Assembly: GCF_017811815.1 (NCBI RefSeq) | Contig: NZ_JADKZI010000002.1 | Coordinates: 124,001-188,000 of the forward strand | Length of the DNA stretch: 64,000 nucleotides | From: Flavonifractor sp. AGMB03687 | GTDB taxonomy: Bacteria > Bacillota > Clostridia > Oscillospirales > Oscillospiraceae | Direction of reading: 5' to 3' | In this document: positions 17,913 to 28,364 of the stretch, in pieces | Position numbering within the stretch: the stretch's first letter is position 1 | How the letters are laid out: the number at the start of each line of letters is the position of its first letter | The notes under the pieces: generated by a model | What the model saw: only the letters and a program-made list of their open reading frames with translations | Databases searched by the model: none | Told to the model about the DNA's origin: nothing | Made by a program: the position numbers and the translations under genes

Positions 17913-17991
17913 TTTTGATTGAAATTGACTGATCTTTATTGTGACACTAATATAGCACCAAATAAAATCACAGTCAATCAAAAACAATCAA
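17913..17991 (-). promoter_or_regulatory. fru operon promoter with putative FruR operators
   Basis: On the minus strand TTGACT (17972-17977), a 17-base spacer and TATATT (17949-17954) form a strong promoter. An inverted repeat brackets it: one arm with TTGATTGAAATTGACTG (17915-17931) lies downstream, and the complementary CAGTCAATCAAAAA plus CAATCAA (17971-17991) covers the -35 box. The shared TGATTGA/TTGACTG elements are plausible FruR half-sites. Confidence 0.7.
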
Positions 17992-18109
17992 GTTATCGCA
18001 CAAAAAAAGTGGGCTGCTTTTTGGACAGTCTGCCTAATATCAACAGGAGTAATCTGGATAAAACAGGTCAAATAGGAAATTCTAAAATTCAAAACAAGCA
18101 AAACCAATC

Positions 18110-18142
18110 AAAAAAACGGCCGGCAGCAGATGCTGCCGGCCG
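18110..18142 (-). terminator. Terminator of the 65-residue membrane protein gene
   Basis: On the minus strand an 11-bp perfect stem (CGGCCGGCAGC/GCTGCCGGCCG at 18117-18142) is followed by seven T (18116-18110). Confidence 0.92.
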
Positions 18143-18148
18143 GGTGGT

Positions 18149-18331
18149 TCACTGGCCCAGGCCCAGAAGGATGGACACGATCCCTGCGGCCAGGAAGATG
18201 GCTCCGCCCACCTTGGTGGTGATGCTGGAACGCATACGCCGGAAGACGGTCTTCAGCTTCTCGAAGGGGACCAGCAGAAAGACCAGGCCCAGGATCAGAA
18301 AGAGGATGCCCAGTGAAAAGTAAGCAGTCAT
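18149..18331 (-). CDS. Small two-helix membrane protein
   Basis: A 60-residue protein with two hydrophobic segments (about residues 5-22 and 42-57) separated by a basic loop (KLKTVFRRMRSS), so it is likely a hairpin membrane protein with the loop in the cytoplasm. The start at 18331 has GGTGG seven bases upstream; an ATG at 18346 would add five residues. It is a single-gene unit with its own terminator. No family is recognised. Confidence 0.65.
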   Translation of the reverse strand: MTAYFSLGILFLILGLVFLLVPFEKLKTVFRRMRSSITTKVGGAIFLAAGIVSILLGLGQ

Positions 18332-18472
18332 GACGTTACCCACCATTTCTTATAAGGTGCTTTCATCTTACCAGTTTCGGCCAGGTATTGCAAGAGGCGC
18401 TTGTCTTTCCGAAGAATATCTGATAGGATAGCGGCAAGGATGATTCGGAAAAATGACAGGCCGGAGGTGCGT

Positions 18473-19153
18473 ATGCGGGACTATCTGGGGGCGCTGCGGC
18501 GGGCGGCGCTCTTTCGCGGTATGGAGGATGAAGAGCTGCTGAGGCTGCTGGACTGTATGGGAGGCGCGGTGCGCCGCTATCCCAAGGGTACTGCGGTGCT
18601 GCGCGCGGGAGACCCGGCAACCCATCTGGGGGTGGTGCTGGCAGGGAAGGTGCAGGTGAGCCGCATCCGACCGGACGGACAGCGGATCGTCATGGGCGAG
18701 ATGGGGCCGGGACGGCTCTTTGCCGAGTCCTATGCCTGCGCCGGGGCGGAGAGCCTGCCGGTGACGGTGACTGCCTCGGCGGATACGGTGGTTTTGCTGC
18801 TGGACTGCCGGCGTTTGTCCCTGCCCTGTGCCGCCGCCTGTCCCGCCCACGGCAAGCTGATTCAGAACTTGATGTCGGTGCTGGCGGAAAAGAATCTCTT
18901 TTTAAATCGAAAGCTGAACCATTTGTCCGGCCGGACCATCCGGGAGCGGCTGCTGTCCTATCTGGAGGAGGAGACCGCCCGGGCCGGGCGGGCCACAGTG
19001 GTGATTCCCTTCGACCGGCAGGCGCTGGCGGACTATCTGTGTGTGGACCGCAGCGCCCTGTCCCGTACCATCGGACAGCTGCAGCGGGAGGGAGTCCTGG
19101 AAGCCGACCGTCGGCGGTTCCACCTGAAGGTGCTGCCGGAGTCCATGAATTAA
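18473..19153 (+). CDS. Crp/Fnr family transcriptional regulator
   Basis: The 226-residue protein has a cyclic-nucleotide-binding-like beta barrel (residues about 10-125) and a Crp-type winged helix (about 145-220, ending in LADYLCVDRSALSRTIGQLQREG). No N-terminal Fnr cysteine cluster is visible. The ATG at 18473 is favoured because GGAGG lies five bases upstream; the frame opens earlier, at 18401. In gut Clostridia such proteins often respond to nitrosative or redox stress. Neighbours give no clue to its target. Confidence 0.88.
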   Translation: MRDYLGALRRAALFRGMEDEELLRLLDCMGGAVRRYPKGTAVLRAGDPATHLGVVLAGKVQVSRIRPDGQRIVMGEMGPGRLFAESYACAGAESLPVTVTASADTVVLLLDCRRLSLPCAAACPAHGKLIQNLMSVLAEKNLFLNRKLNHLSGRTIRERLLSYLEEETARAGRATVVIPFDRQALADYLCVDRSALSRTIGQLQREGVLEADRRRFHLKVLPESMN

Positions 19154-19157
19154 AAAG

Positions 19158-19196
19158 ACCGGGCGTATCGCAGTCATTGCGGTACGCCCGGTTTTA
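19158..19196. terminator. Convergent terminator between Crp/Fnr gene and rpoD
   Basis: A 15-bp stem (19158-19172 with 19178-19192) with A-run upstream and TTTT downstream, usable in both directions. Confidence 0.9.
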
Positions 19197-19200
19197 CTAT

Positions 19201-20539
<1,339 letters not shown>

Positions 20540-20547
<8 letters not shown>

Positions 20548-22330
20548 GCGGTTGTCCTCCATATGATTTTTTCTCTCTGAATTTGTCTCGGGCCGCCAGC
20601 AGCGGGTCCAGATCGGAACCACCGCGCTTGGCGGCTTCTGTCTCGATGATCTCTATGTAGTCACGCAGCGCCTGGCTGCTGTTGGAACGGGATTCCGGCT
20701 GCTCCAGAATGCCGGAGATGTGGCTCATCTCCTCCGGCGTCAGTACGCCGGACAGCGCGCCCAGCTGTAAACTCAGCCCCTGGCTGTGCCGCTGCTTGAG
20801 CAGCACGTAGAGCTTGGCCAGCAGGGGAGAGGAGAACTGGTCGGGCCCCAGGGACGCGGTCTGATCCAATAGATCGGGGTCCAGCAGCAGCAGCCGGATG
20901 ACGCCCTCCTCCGCCCGGGCGGAGCGGATGTTTTCGTAGCGCAGCTCCCTGGCCTTGGGCTGGAGCTGGGCGGCGGGGGTCAGGTCCTTCTTGGCCTGGA
21001 GCTTCTTGGCCCGCCAGGCCTTGTCCTTCCGGTAGCGGGCCACCTCCTGCGCCATGGCGGCGGCGGAGATGCCCCCGGCGGCGGCGGCCTTGTTGCCATA
21101 AATCTCCCGCTCAATGGGACTTTGCAGGGCGGCCACCGTGGCCACCGCGTCCTTCAGATAGGCCAGCCGCCCCTCCTCGGTGGACAGGTCGTGCTTGGAT
21201 TGCAGGCTGTCCAGCCGGTAGTCGTTCTGACCGGCGCTGCCGTTGAGGCACTTCTCAAAGGCGGCGGGGCCGAACCGTTTGACGAAATCATCCGGGTCCT
21301 GCTTGATGGGCTTGCCCTCGGCATCGAATGCGTTGGGCAGCTGGAGCACCCGGACGGTGAGATTGGCGTTTTTCAGGATGTTGAGCACCCGGTCGGTGGA
21401 CTGCTTGCCGGCGGCGTCATTATCGTAGCACAGCACCAGCTCCTTGGTGTACCGGGCCAGAATACGGGCGTGTTCCTCAGTGAGGGCGGTGCCCATGGTG
21501 GCCACCACATTGTCAAAGCCCGCCTGGTGCAGGGTGATCACGTCGATGTTGCCCTCTACCAGCACCAGATTGGGCCGCTTGGTGTTCTTGGCAAAGTTCA
21601 GGGCGTAGATCAGCCGCCCCTTCTTGAACAGCACCGTCTCCGGAGTGTTCAGGTACTTGGCGCCCTCCTCACCGGGCAGTAGACGGCTGGTGAAGCCCAC
21701 CACCTCGCCCCGCACGTCAATGACAGGGAGCATCAGCCGGGAGCGGAACTTGTCGTAGATGCCTCCGTTTTTGCCCGCCACCGCCAGACCGGCGTCGATC
21801 AGGTCCATCTTGGTGTAACCCTTGGCGGTCATAGCCTTGGTGAGGGCGTCCCACTGGTCGGGAGCGGCCCCCAGGCCGAACCGGGTGGCGGTACGGGGAG
21901 AGATCTGCCGCTGAGCGATGTAGTCCCGCACCCGCTGGCCGCCTGGACTGGTGAGGTAGTCGTGGTAAAACCGGGCGGCGTCCCTGGACAGCTCCAGCAG
22001 CCGGGTCCGCTTTTTGCGGTAGGCCTCGTTCTCGCCGCTCTCTGGTACCTCCAGACCTGCCCGCTTGGCCAGCAGCTTCACCGCGTCCACAAAGGGCAGG
22101 TTCTCGATCTCCATAATAAAGGAGATCACGCCGCCCCCCTTGCCGCAGCCGAAGCAGTGGTAGATCTGCTTGTCGGGGGAGACGGAGAAGGAGGGGGTCT
22201 TTTCGTTGTGGAAGGGGCACAGCCCCCACAGATTGTTTCCCTTTTTATTGAGGGAGACATAGGAGGAGACCACGTCGGCAATGTCGCTGCGGGACACCAG
22301 ATCGTCGATGAATTGTTCTGGTATAGCCAC
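20540..22330 (-). CDS. dnaG: DNA primase
   Basis: DnaG makes RNA primers at the replication fork. The N-terminal zinc finger (CPFH, then HCFGCGKGG), the TOPRIM domain with [15 protein letters not shown] and DNDAAG, and a C-terminal helicase-binding domain are all present. I take GTG at 22330 ([12 protein letters not shown]) because AGGAGG lies six bases upstream and this matches the usual N-terminus; an ATG at 22360 would add ten residues. The 3' end overlaps rpoD by 8 bases. Confidence 0.95.
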
Positions 22331-22487
22331 TGAGGTCCTCCTTCCGACTATGTTTTCCAATCAATGCCATTTTCATACAAGGATAACTGTAAAGCTATAC
22401 TGCCTTACGAATTTGCTTCTCGGTATGAGGGAAACGAAAACGGGACCTTGCTTAAAATCCTTGTATTTCAAGGTGAATAAAGTGGGT

Positions 22488-23492
22488 TTACTTTACGCTC
22501 CAGGACTTGGGGATGAAAGCGTCGCTGAACTGATCCACGGCATATTTGTCGGTCATGCCGGAGATGTAGTCGCAGACGGCGCGCTCCACGCCCTCCTCCA
22601 CCCGGATATCCTGGTACTCGGGGGGCAGCTTGTCCGGGTCCTTCACATAGAACTCAAACAGGCGGCGGATCATGTCCTGGGCCTTGCCCTCCTCGCTCTT
22701 GGCCACCGGGCTGCGGTAGACGTACTCGAACATGAACTCCCGCAGTTCGTGCATGGCGTCCCGGCAGGCGGGGGACTGGACGATGTCATTCTTCCCGGCG
22801 GACTGGGTGATGATGTCCACCGTCAGGGTGTTGATCCGCTCCGAGTGGGTGAAGCCCAGCACTTGGGAGACCGAGAGGGGCAGGTCCATGGGGTAGATGA
22901 TCTTGCCCCGCATGGCGTCGTCAATGTCGTGGTTGATGTAGGCGATCTTGTCGGCCAGCCGCAGCAGGCGTCCCTCCAAAGTTTCGGCCTGATCGGGGCC
23001 GGTGTGGCAGAGAATACCCCGGCGGACCTCATAGGTCAGGTTGAGGCCCTCGCCGTCCCGCTCCAGTCGGTCCACCACCCGCAGGGACTGCTCGTTATGG
23101 GCAAAGCCGCCGGGCATGATCTCGTTGAGCACCCGCTCTCCGGCGTGGCCGAAGGGGGTGTGGCCCAGGTCGTGGCCATAGGCGGCCGCCTCGGCAAGAT
23201 CCTCATTGAGGCGCAGGCCACGGGCAATGGTGCGGGCGATGCGGCTGACCTCAATGGTGTGGGTCATCCGGGTGCGGTAGTGGTCCCCCTCCGGCTCCAG
23301 AAAGACCTGGGTCTTGTGCTTGAGCCGCCGGAAGGCCTTGGAGTGGACGATCCGGTCGATGTCCCGCTGAAAGCAGGTCCGGGTGGGGCAGGGCTCCAGG
23401 GGAACCTGACGGCCCCGGGAGTGGGCGGACAGGCAGGCATAGGGGGAGAGCAGAGCCGCCTCAGCGGCCTCGGTCTGTTCACGCAGTACCAT
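22488..23492 (-). CDS. Deoxyguanosinetriphosphate triphosphohydrolase-like protein (HD domain)
   Basis: A 334-residue HD-superfamily phosphohydrolase related to dGTPase/Dgt. Metal-binding residues appear in RTRMTHTIEVS, AAAYGHDLGHTPFGHAGE (HD motif) and LADKIAYINHDIDDA. Members hydrolyse dNTPs to deoxynucleosides and inorganic triphosphate and help balance nucleotide pools. Gene order next to dnaG-rpoD is common in Clostridia. The enzyme type is sure; nucleotide preference is not shown by sequence. Confidence 0.9.
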   Translation of the reverse strand: MVLREQTEAAEAALLSPYACLSAHSRGRQVPLEPCPTRTCFQRDIDRIVHSKAFRRLKHKTQVFLEPEGDHYRTRMTHTIEVSRIARTIARGLRLNEDLAEAAAYGHDLGHTPFGHAGERVLNEIMPGGFAHNEQSLRVVDRLERDGEGLNLTYEVRRGILCHTGPDQAETLEGRLLRLADKIAYINHDIDDAMRGKIIYPMDLPLSVSQVLGFTHSERINTLTVDIITQSAGKNDIVQSPACRDAMHELREFMFEYVYRSPVAKSEEGKAQDMIRRLFEFYVKDPDKLPPEYQDIRVEEGVERAVCDYISGMTDKYAVDQFSDAFIPKSWSVK

Positions 23493-23622
23493 GGGCGCTC
23501 ACCAGCCTCTCAGCAAATTTCAGCCTTTACCCTATATACGCCGCCGGATGGGAAAAACCCTTCTTTTTTTGCAAATTTTCTATTGTGCTCACAAATGCCC
23601 CTGAGAAGGGCGGCTGGATTCG

Positions 23623-24285
23623 TCAGTTTGCTGCACCGGTCAGGAGGGCCAGCAGGTCGGCGGGAGAGGGGACGATGCGCTGGGCGCCCCGCTGGAGAAG
23701 AAAATCGGCGTCCCGGAAGCCCCAGCTCACTGACAGGCAGGGCAGGCCGGCATTGCGAGCGGTCTCGATGTCCACCTCGGAATCGCCCACATAGACCGCC
23801 CCCTGGGCGTCGGCCCCCAGCTCCTTCAGGGCCCGGAACACGGTGTCGGGGGCGGGCTTGCGGGCTACACCCTGGGACTCACCGATGGCCACCTTTACCC
23901 GGTCGCCGAAGTAGTCCTGGCACAGACCCTTCACCGCGCCGTCAAACTTGTTGGATACCACTGCCAGCCGGATGCCCGCCTGATTCAGGCCGTCCAGCAG
24001 CTCCAGCACCCCGGCGTAGGGGGCGGTGCGGTTCTCCATGTTCAGCAGGTAGTGGGCCCGGAAATCGGCCAGGCACTGGGCCTCCACCTCCTCGGGGGTG
24101 CCGGCGGGCACCGCCCGGTGGATGAGCAGCCCCACGCCGTTGCCCACGAAGCGGCGGATCTCATCCAGGGAGCGGGTAGGCATCTGATGGAGGGACAGGG
24201 CGTAATTGGCACTGTCGCAGAGATCCTGAAGGGTGTCCAGCAGGGTACCGTCCAGGTCAAAAATCACGGTGGAATAGGGGAACAT
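23623..24285 (-). CDS. HAD family hydrolase, phosphoglycolate phosphatase-like
   Basis: A 220-residue HAD phosphatase with motif I DLDGTLLDT, motif II in VVSNK, motif III lysine in RKPAPD and motif IV GDSEVDIETA. The cap type and sequence fit the Gph group that removes phosphoglycolate or related small phosphates. The start at 24285 follows AAGGAGG; longer in-frame readings upstream have no family similarity. Substrate is inferred only. Confidence 0.88.
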   Translation of the reverse strand: MFPYSTVIFDLDGTLLDTLQDLCDSANYALSLHQMPTRSLDEIRRFVGNGVGLLIHRAVPAGTPEEVEAQCLADFRAHYLLNMENRTAPYAGVLELLDGLNQAGIRLAVVSNKFDGAVKGLCQDYFGDRVKVAIGESQGVARKPAPDTVFRALKELGADAQGAVYVGDSEVDIETARNAGLPCLSVSWGFRDADFLLQRGAQRIVPSPADLLALLTGAAN

Positions 24286-24314
24286 AATAAGCCTCCTTAT
24301 CAGCAATGGCAGGA

Positions 24315-24345
24315 AATGCGGGCGGTCTGTGGGACCGCCCGCATT
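24315..24345 (-). terminator. Hairpin between glycosyltransferase gene and HAD gene
   Basis: A 13-bp perfect stem (24315-24327 with 24333-24345) lies just after the glycosyltransferase stop on the minus strand. T-tract is weak (TTT), so read-through into the HAD gene is possible. Confidence 0.6.
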
Positions 24346-24350
24346 GTGGG

Positions 24351-25427
24351 TCAGTAAAGTCCGTTGGCAGAGAGGATCTGGACCACCTGCTTGGCTCGGT
24401 TGGACCAGGCGGCGGCCGCTCCGTGCTCCCGACGGCGGGCGGCAGGCCGGCCTGCCGGCTCCTCCAGGGCACGGATACACAGCCGCACAAATTCGCCGGG
24501 GCTGTGGGCGGCGTAGATCACGTCGGGGAAGTGCTCCACGTGGTCGGGGAAGAACATGGCCACAATGGGTTTGCCGGAGGCGAGATACTCATAGATCCGG
24601 CAGGGCACCACATCGGCGCCGTAGTCGGAGCGGCGCAGCAGGTGGAGACACACGTCAAACCGGGCCAGATAGTCGGGAATGTCCACCGGCAGCTGGCGGC
24701 TCAGCAGGCGCACGTTGGGCAGGGCCTCCAGGGTACGCAGCTGCGGATTGTACCGGTCCCGCCGCCCCACAAAGACGAAGGTACACCGGGGCAGGGCACG
24801 GGCGGCCTGGATGACGGGGGCCAGGTCTGTATCCTCCCAGATGGTGCCCACATAGCCCAGCACCGGGCCGGTCAGGTCGGCCAGAGGGGGAGGACACTCG
24901 GTGCTGGTGCGGGAGAACATGGGATAGCTGACGCCGTTGGGGAGAAGGGCGATGTTGTCGCTGCAGGGGGAGAGGTGATCCGCCAGCCCTTCCGAGGCGG
25001 CAAATACCACGTCGGCGGCCAGGGCCAGATCGCTCTCCCACTCGGGGGGCGTGTCCATCCAGTCCTGACTGCAGTCATATACGAGGCCCTGGTGGGGAAT
25101 GGCGTCCAGCAGATGGACTTGCTCCGGCGAAGTGCACCACAGCAGTGGTTCCCGGAAGCGATAGATGTCCATCAGCTTGAGAATGTGGCGGGCCTGCCGC
25201 CGATCGCGGATCAGACGGAGCAGCCGCTGGTCCTCTGCCGCTTCCGGAACGGGAGGCAGGGCGTGGACCGTCAGGCCGGGCCGGACCTTGCGGCCCGGCT
25301 TGCGGTAGTCCCGGGAGGGGGGCTCCACGAACAAAATCTTGGCGTCCTTCAGCCGGGTCATCAGCTGCTGGGTGCGGGTGGGAATGGTGCTCCAGGGCTG
25401 GGAGGAGAGACATAGGATCTGTTTCAA
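24351..25427 (-). CDS. Glycosyltransferase (GT-B fold, family 4-like)
   Basis: The 358-residue protein looks like a GT-B glycosyltransferase: N-terminal acceptor domain starting LKQILCLSSQPW, then GPVLGYVGTIWEDTDL at the start of the nucleotide-sugar domain, and CRIYEYLASGKPIVA with the donor-binding glutamate. It resembles TuaH-type cell-wall transferases. A TTG start at 25427 is proposed because AAGGAG lies eight bases upstream; the frame remains open to 25559. It follows the CsaB fusion gene by five bases, so both likely act in one surface-polymer pathway. The C-terminal tail is Ala/Arg-rich. Confidence 0.8.
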   Translation of the reverse strand: MKQILCLSSQPWSTIPTRTQQLMTRLKDAKILFVEPPSRDYRKPGRKVRPGLTVHALPPVPEAAEDQRLLRLIRDRRQARHILKLMDIYRFREPLLWCTSPEQVHLLDAIPHQGLVYDCSQDWMDTPPEWESDLALAADVVFAASEGLADHLSPCSDNIALLPNGVSYPMFSRTSTECPPPLADLTGPVLGYVGTIWEDTDLAPVIQAARALPRCTFVFVGRRDRYNPQLRTLEALPNVRLLSRQLPVDIPDYLARFDVCLHLLRRSDYGADVVPCRIYEYLASGKPIVAMFFPDHVEHFPDVIYAAHSPGEFVRLCIRALEEPAGRPAARRREHGAAAAWSNRAKQVVQILSANGLY

Positions 25428-25432
25428 TGGGA

Positions 25433-27655
25433 TTACTCCTTCAAAAGGCGGCGCGCAGTCTCCTGATTGCGCTCCTCCACCTGGCGCAGGCGCTCCACGC
25501 CGCCGGACAGGAAGGCGGAGTCGCCGATGCGGGCGTAAACGGCGTCGATATAGCCGCACAGGATCTCTGTCGTGACCTGATCTAGGTCGGTGTAGAGGTC
25601 CTGGCCGATATAGGAGAGGAAGGAGCTGATCTTCTGGTCATACACCACGCCCACCAGGGGGACCCCCTGCCCGGCGGAGAACACCAGGGCGTGGAGGCGC
25701 ATGGAGAGCACCGCCTGCATCCGGGCAAACAGGCCGATGGTGTGGTCGGAACTGCCGGTGTAGGTCAGGATGTGGTGGGGAGCCTTCATGTGCTTGGCGG
25801 CCAGTCTGGCGGCGTCCACGTCCAGCCGACGCTCGATGGGGAGGAACACGGGGGTCAGACCGTATTTCTCATAGGCGTAGTCGGCGGCAGCGGCGAAGAT
25901 GGGGGCCTTGGCCTCAAAGCCGGGCCAGGGCCGCAGGGAGAAGCCGATATACTTGCCGTTGGGATCGATGCCCTGGCTCTCCAGAATGCCGTCCACCACC
26001 GGAGCGGGGGCGGCGGGCAGGATGACCGTGGGGTCGGCGGAGAGGATGATCTCGGGATTGGTCACCCCCATATCGTCCAGCTCGGCCTTGGAGTGGGTGT
26101 CCCGCAGAGTGATGGCGTCCACACTCTTCTGCAGCACCTTGGAGGCCCGGCGGCGGTTGGCGGGGGAGTGGATGGGCCCGATGCCGCAGCCGTACATCAT
26201 CACCTTGTTGCCCAGGCGCTTGGCCCAGGAGATGGTGAACAGATAGAACCACAGGGAGCGGTGGCTGGTCACGTCCTGCATCAGGGAGCCGCCGCCGTTG
26301 ATATACAGCTTGGTCTTGCGCATCCGCCACAGGAACTTGGGGAAGGCGAAGGTGTAGATGGAGTTGACCCGATAGGTGCGGCGGGTGTCCGACGGGCTGC
26401 GGGACAGGACCCAGATGGGCAGGTCGGGATCGATCTGCCGCAGCTCAGCCACGATGGCCTCCAGAATGGCGTCGTCACCGGCGTTGCCGCGGCCATAGGC
26501 GCCGCATACCAGGGCGCCGTCCCGGGGGCCGACCTGTCTGCTCTGGCGACGGAGGATGGTCTCATAGATGGTGAGCTGCCGCTGGAGGGTGCTCTCCAGG
26601 GAATAGTCCTCCTTGGCCCGCTGATAGAGCCGCTGGCCCATGTGCTGGCGCAGTTCGGCGTCCTTGGCCAGGGTGATCAGGTGGCGGGAGAGCCCCTCGG
26701 CGTCTCCGGCCTCAAAGAGGAAGCCGTGGATGCCGTGGTCGATCAGGTAGGGTACGCCGCCCACCCGGCTGGCCACCGTGGGCAGCGCGGCCCGGGCGCC
26801 CTCGGTGAGGGAGTAGGGGAAGGTCTCGGACAGGGAGGTGAGGGTGTTGATGTCGATGGCGTTGTAGAAGCTGTCGGTGTCGGAGATCCAGCCGGCGAAG
26901 CACACCTGCTCGGTGACGCCCAGCTGCTTCACCAGGTCCTTCAGCATGCCCATCTGCTCGCCGTCACCGGCAATGAGCAGCCGCAGATTGGGGCACTCCT
27001 GGTGGGCCAGGGCAAAGCCCCGCACCAGGGTGGCGATGTCCTTTACCGGGTTGAGACGGGCGGCGATGCCCACCACTACCGAGTTCTCATCCGCCTTCAG
27101 CCCAACGCTCTTCCAGTAGGCCTCCCGGTCCAGGGCGGGGGTGCGGGGGGTAAAGTCAATGCCGTTGTAGATGGTAAACAGCTTGTCCGGATCAAAGCCC
27201 CGGGAGATGAGCAGGTCGGTCATGGCGTCGGACACGCCGATACGGTAGTCCAGCCTGTGCAGGGCGATGGTGTTGATGGTGCCGTAGGTGATGCGGGAGA
27301 AGGGGCGGCCCAGATAGTCCAGCCGGTAGTCGGAGTGGACGGTGGTGACCACGGGCAGGCCGGTGGCCTTCCGCAGCAGGGAACCCATCAGGTTGCCCCG
27401 GGCGCCGTGGCAGTGAATGATCTGGTAACCGCCCTCTATGATCATCTTTTTCAGCTGATTGCGGACCTTCAGCAGGTTGTGTCCGGGCAGTACCACCGTG
27501 TGGATACCCAGTTCCCGGGCCTCCTGAGAGAAGGGGCCTTCCATAAAGCACACCATCGTCACATCGATGGTGCGGGATAAGTTCTGAAGCAGCATGTGGA
27601 CATGGGTCTTGGCTCCGCCGCTGTCACCGCCGGAAATGAGGTGCATGACCTTCAT
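25433..27655 (-). CDS. csaB: Fused glycosyltransferase-polysaccharide pyruvyl transferase (CsaB)
   Basis: The 740-residue protein joins two enzymes. Residues about 1-375 are a GT4 glycosyltransferase (GGDSGGAKTHV near the N-terminus, SLSETFPYSLTEGARA as donor-binding motif). Residues about 385-700 are a polysaccharide pyruvyl transferase (CGAYGRGNAGDDAILEAIV, INGGGSLMQD, GCGIGPI, MRLHALVFSAGQGVP). CsaB adds pyruvate ketals to secondary cell-wall polymer, which anchors SLH-domain surface proteins. The start at 27655 follows GGAGG. The fusion would couple sugar addition and pyruvylation. Downstream lies another glycosyltransferase. Confidence 0.88.
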   Translation of the reverse strand: MKVMHLISGGDSGGAKTHVHMLLQNLSRTIDVTMVCFMEGPFSQEARELGIHTVVLPGHNLLKVRNQLKKMIIEGGYQIIHCHGARGNLMGSLLRKATGLPVVTTVHSDYRLDYLGRPFSRITYGTINTIALHRLDYRIGVSDAMTDLLISRGFDPDKLFTIYNGIDFTPRTPALDREAYWKSVGLKADENSVVVGIAARLNPVKDIATLVRGFALAHQECPNLRLLIAGDGEQMGMLKDLVKQLGVTEQVCFAGWISDTDSFYNAIDINTLTSLSETFPYSLTEGARAALPTVASRVGGVPYLIDHGIHGFLFEAGDAEGLSRHLITLAKDAELRQHMGQRLYQRAKEDYSLESTLQRQLTIYETILRRQSRQVGPRDGALVCGAYGRGNAGDDAILEAIVAELRQIDPDLPIWVLSRSPSDTRRTYRVNSIYTFAFPKFLWRMRKTKLYINGGGSLMQDVTSHRSLWFYLFTISWAKRLGNKVMMYGCGIGPIHSPANRRRASKVLQKSVDAITLRDTHSKAELDDMGVTNPEIILSADPTVILPAAPAPVVDGILESQGIDPNGKYIGFSLRPWPGFEAKAPIFAAAADYAYEKYGLTPVFLPIERRLDVDAARLAAKHMKAPHHILTYTGSSDHTIGLFARMQAVLSMRLHALVFSAGQGVPLVGVVYDQKISSFLSYIGQDLYTDLDQVTTEILCGYIDAVYARIGDSAFLSGGVERLRQVEERNQETARRLLKE

Positions 27656-27770
27656 GAAAGCAAAACCTCCAAAGAAAGTACTTGTGTCTTTGTGGGGATC
27701 TATGATACAATAACCCGGTACCATTGTACCAAGCGCGACATGAATTTACAACCTCGGAGGCTACAAAAAG

Positions 27771-28289
27771 ATGATAGACGAAAAGGGAAGACTGTTTGGT
27801 AAAATCAACATCGTGGACCTGCTGGTGATCCTGGTGATCGTCATTGCGGCGGCGGTGCTGGGCGTGAAGTTCCTTAAGCCCGGCGGCGGCAGCGCTATCG
27901 GCGGCGGCAGCACCGGTACCCATGTGGAGTATACCGTGCTGGTGGAGAATGTGCAGCCGGAAGTTTATGAGAGCGTCAAGGCCTTCGTGGATGCGGGAGA
28001 CGCCACCCTGATGGCCTCCGGCGAGCTGCTGGACGGCCAGGTGACCTCCGTCACTGCCGTGCCCCATGAGGACACCGTCAGCGTGGACACCACCGACGGC
28101 ACTGTGGAGCTGCCTGCTGCCAAGGACCTGCTGGACCTGACCTTCACGGTGGAGTGCAACGTGTCCAACGCCATCACCACCGAGATCGGCACCCAGGAGG
28201 TGCGTGTGGGCAAGAACCACATCGTCAAGACCGACCGGTTTGAGCTGACCGGTGTGGTGACCAACTGCACCTGGAGCGATGCTCAGTAA
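27771..28289 (+). CDS. DUF4330 domain-containing membrane-anchored protein
   Basis: The 172-residue protein has the DUF4330 start MIDEKGRLFGKINIVD, one membrane helix at about residues 13-33, a Gly/Ser linker (GGGSAIGGGST) and an extracytoplasmic beta-rich domain. The family is common in Clostridia near cell-wall polymer genes and has no established function. Its divergent position opposite the csaB fusion gene fits a role in envelope biology, but that is inference. Confidence 0.85.
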   Translation: MIDEKGRLFGKINIVDLLVILVIVIAAAVLGVKFLKPGGGSAIGGGSTGTHVEYTVLVENVQPEVYESVKAFVDAGDATLMASGELLDGQVTSVTAVPHEDTVSVDTTDGTVELPAAKDLLDLTFTVECNVSNAITTEIGTQEVRVGKNHIVKTDRFELTGVVTNCTWSDAQ

Positions 28290-28314
28290 TCGGACATAAC
28301 AGTAATCAAACAGG

Positions 28315-28345
28315 AGGGCGGCGGTCTCGTACCGCCGTCCTTTTT
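28315..28345 (+). terminator. Terminator after the DUF4330 gene
   Basis: An 11-bp stem (28315-28325 with 28331-28341, one G-T pair) followed by TTTTT, just before the PAP2 gene's ribosome-binding site. Confidence 0.75.
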
Positions 28346-28364
28346 CCAATCGGAGGAATTGATC

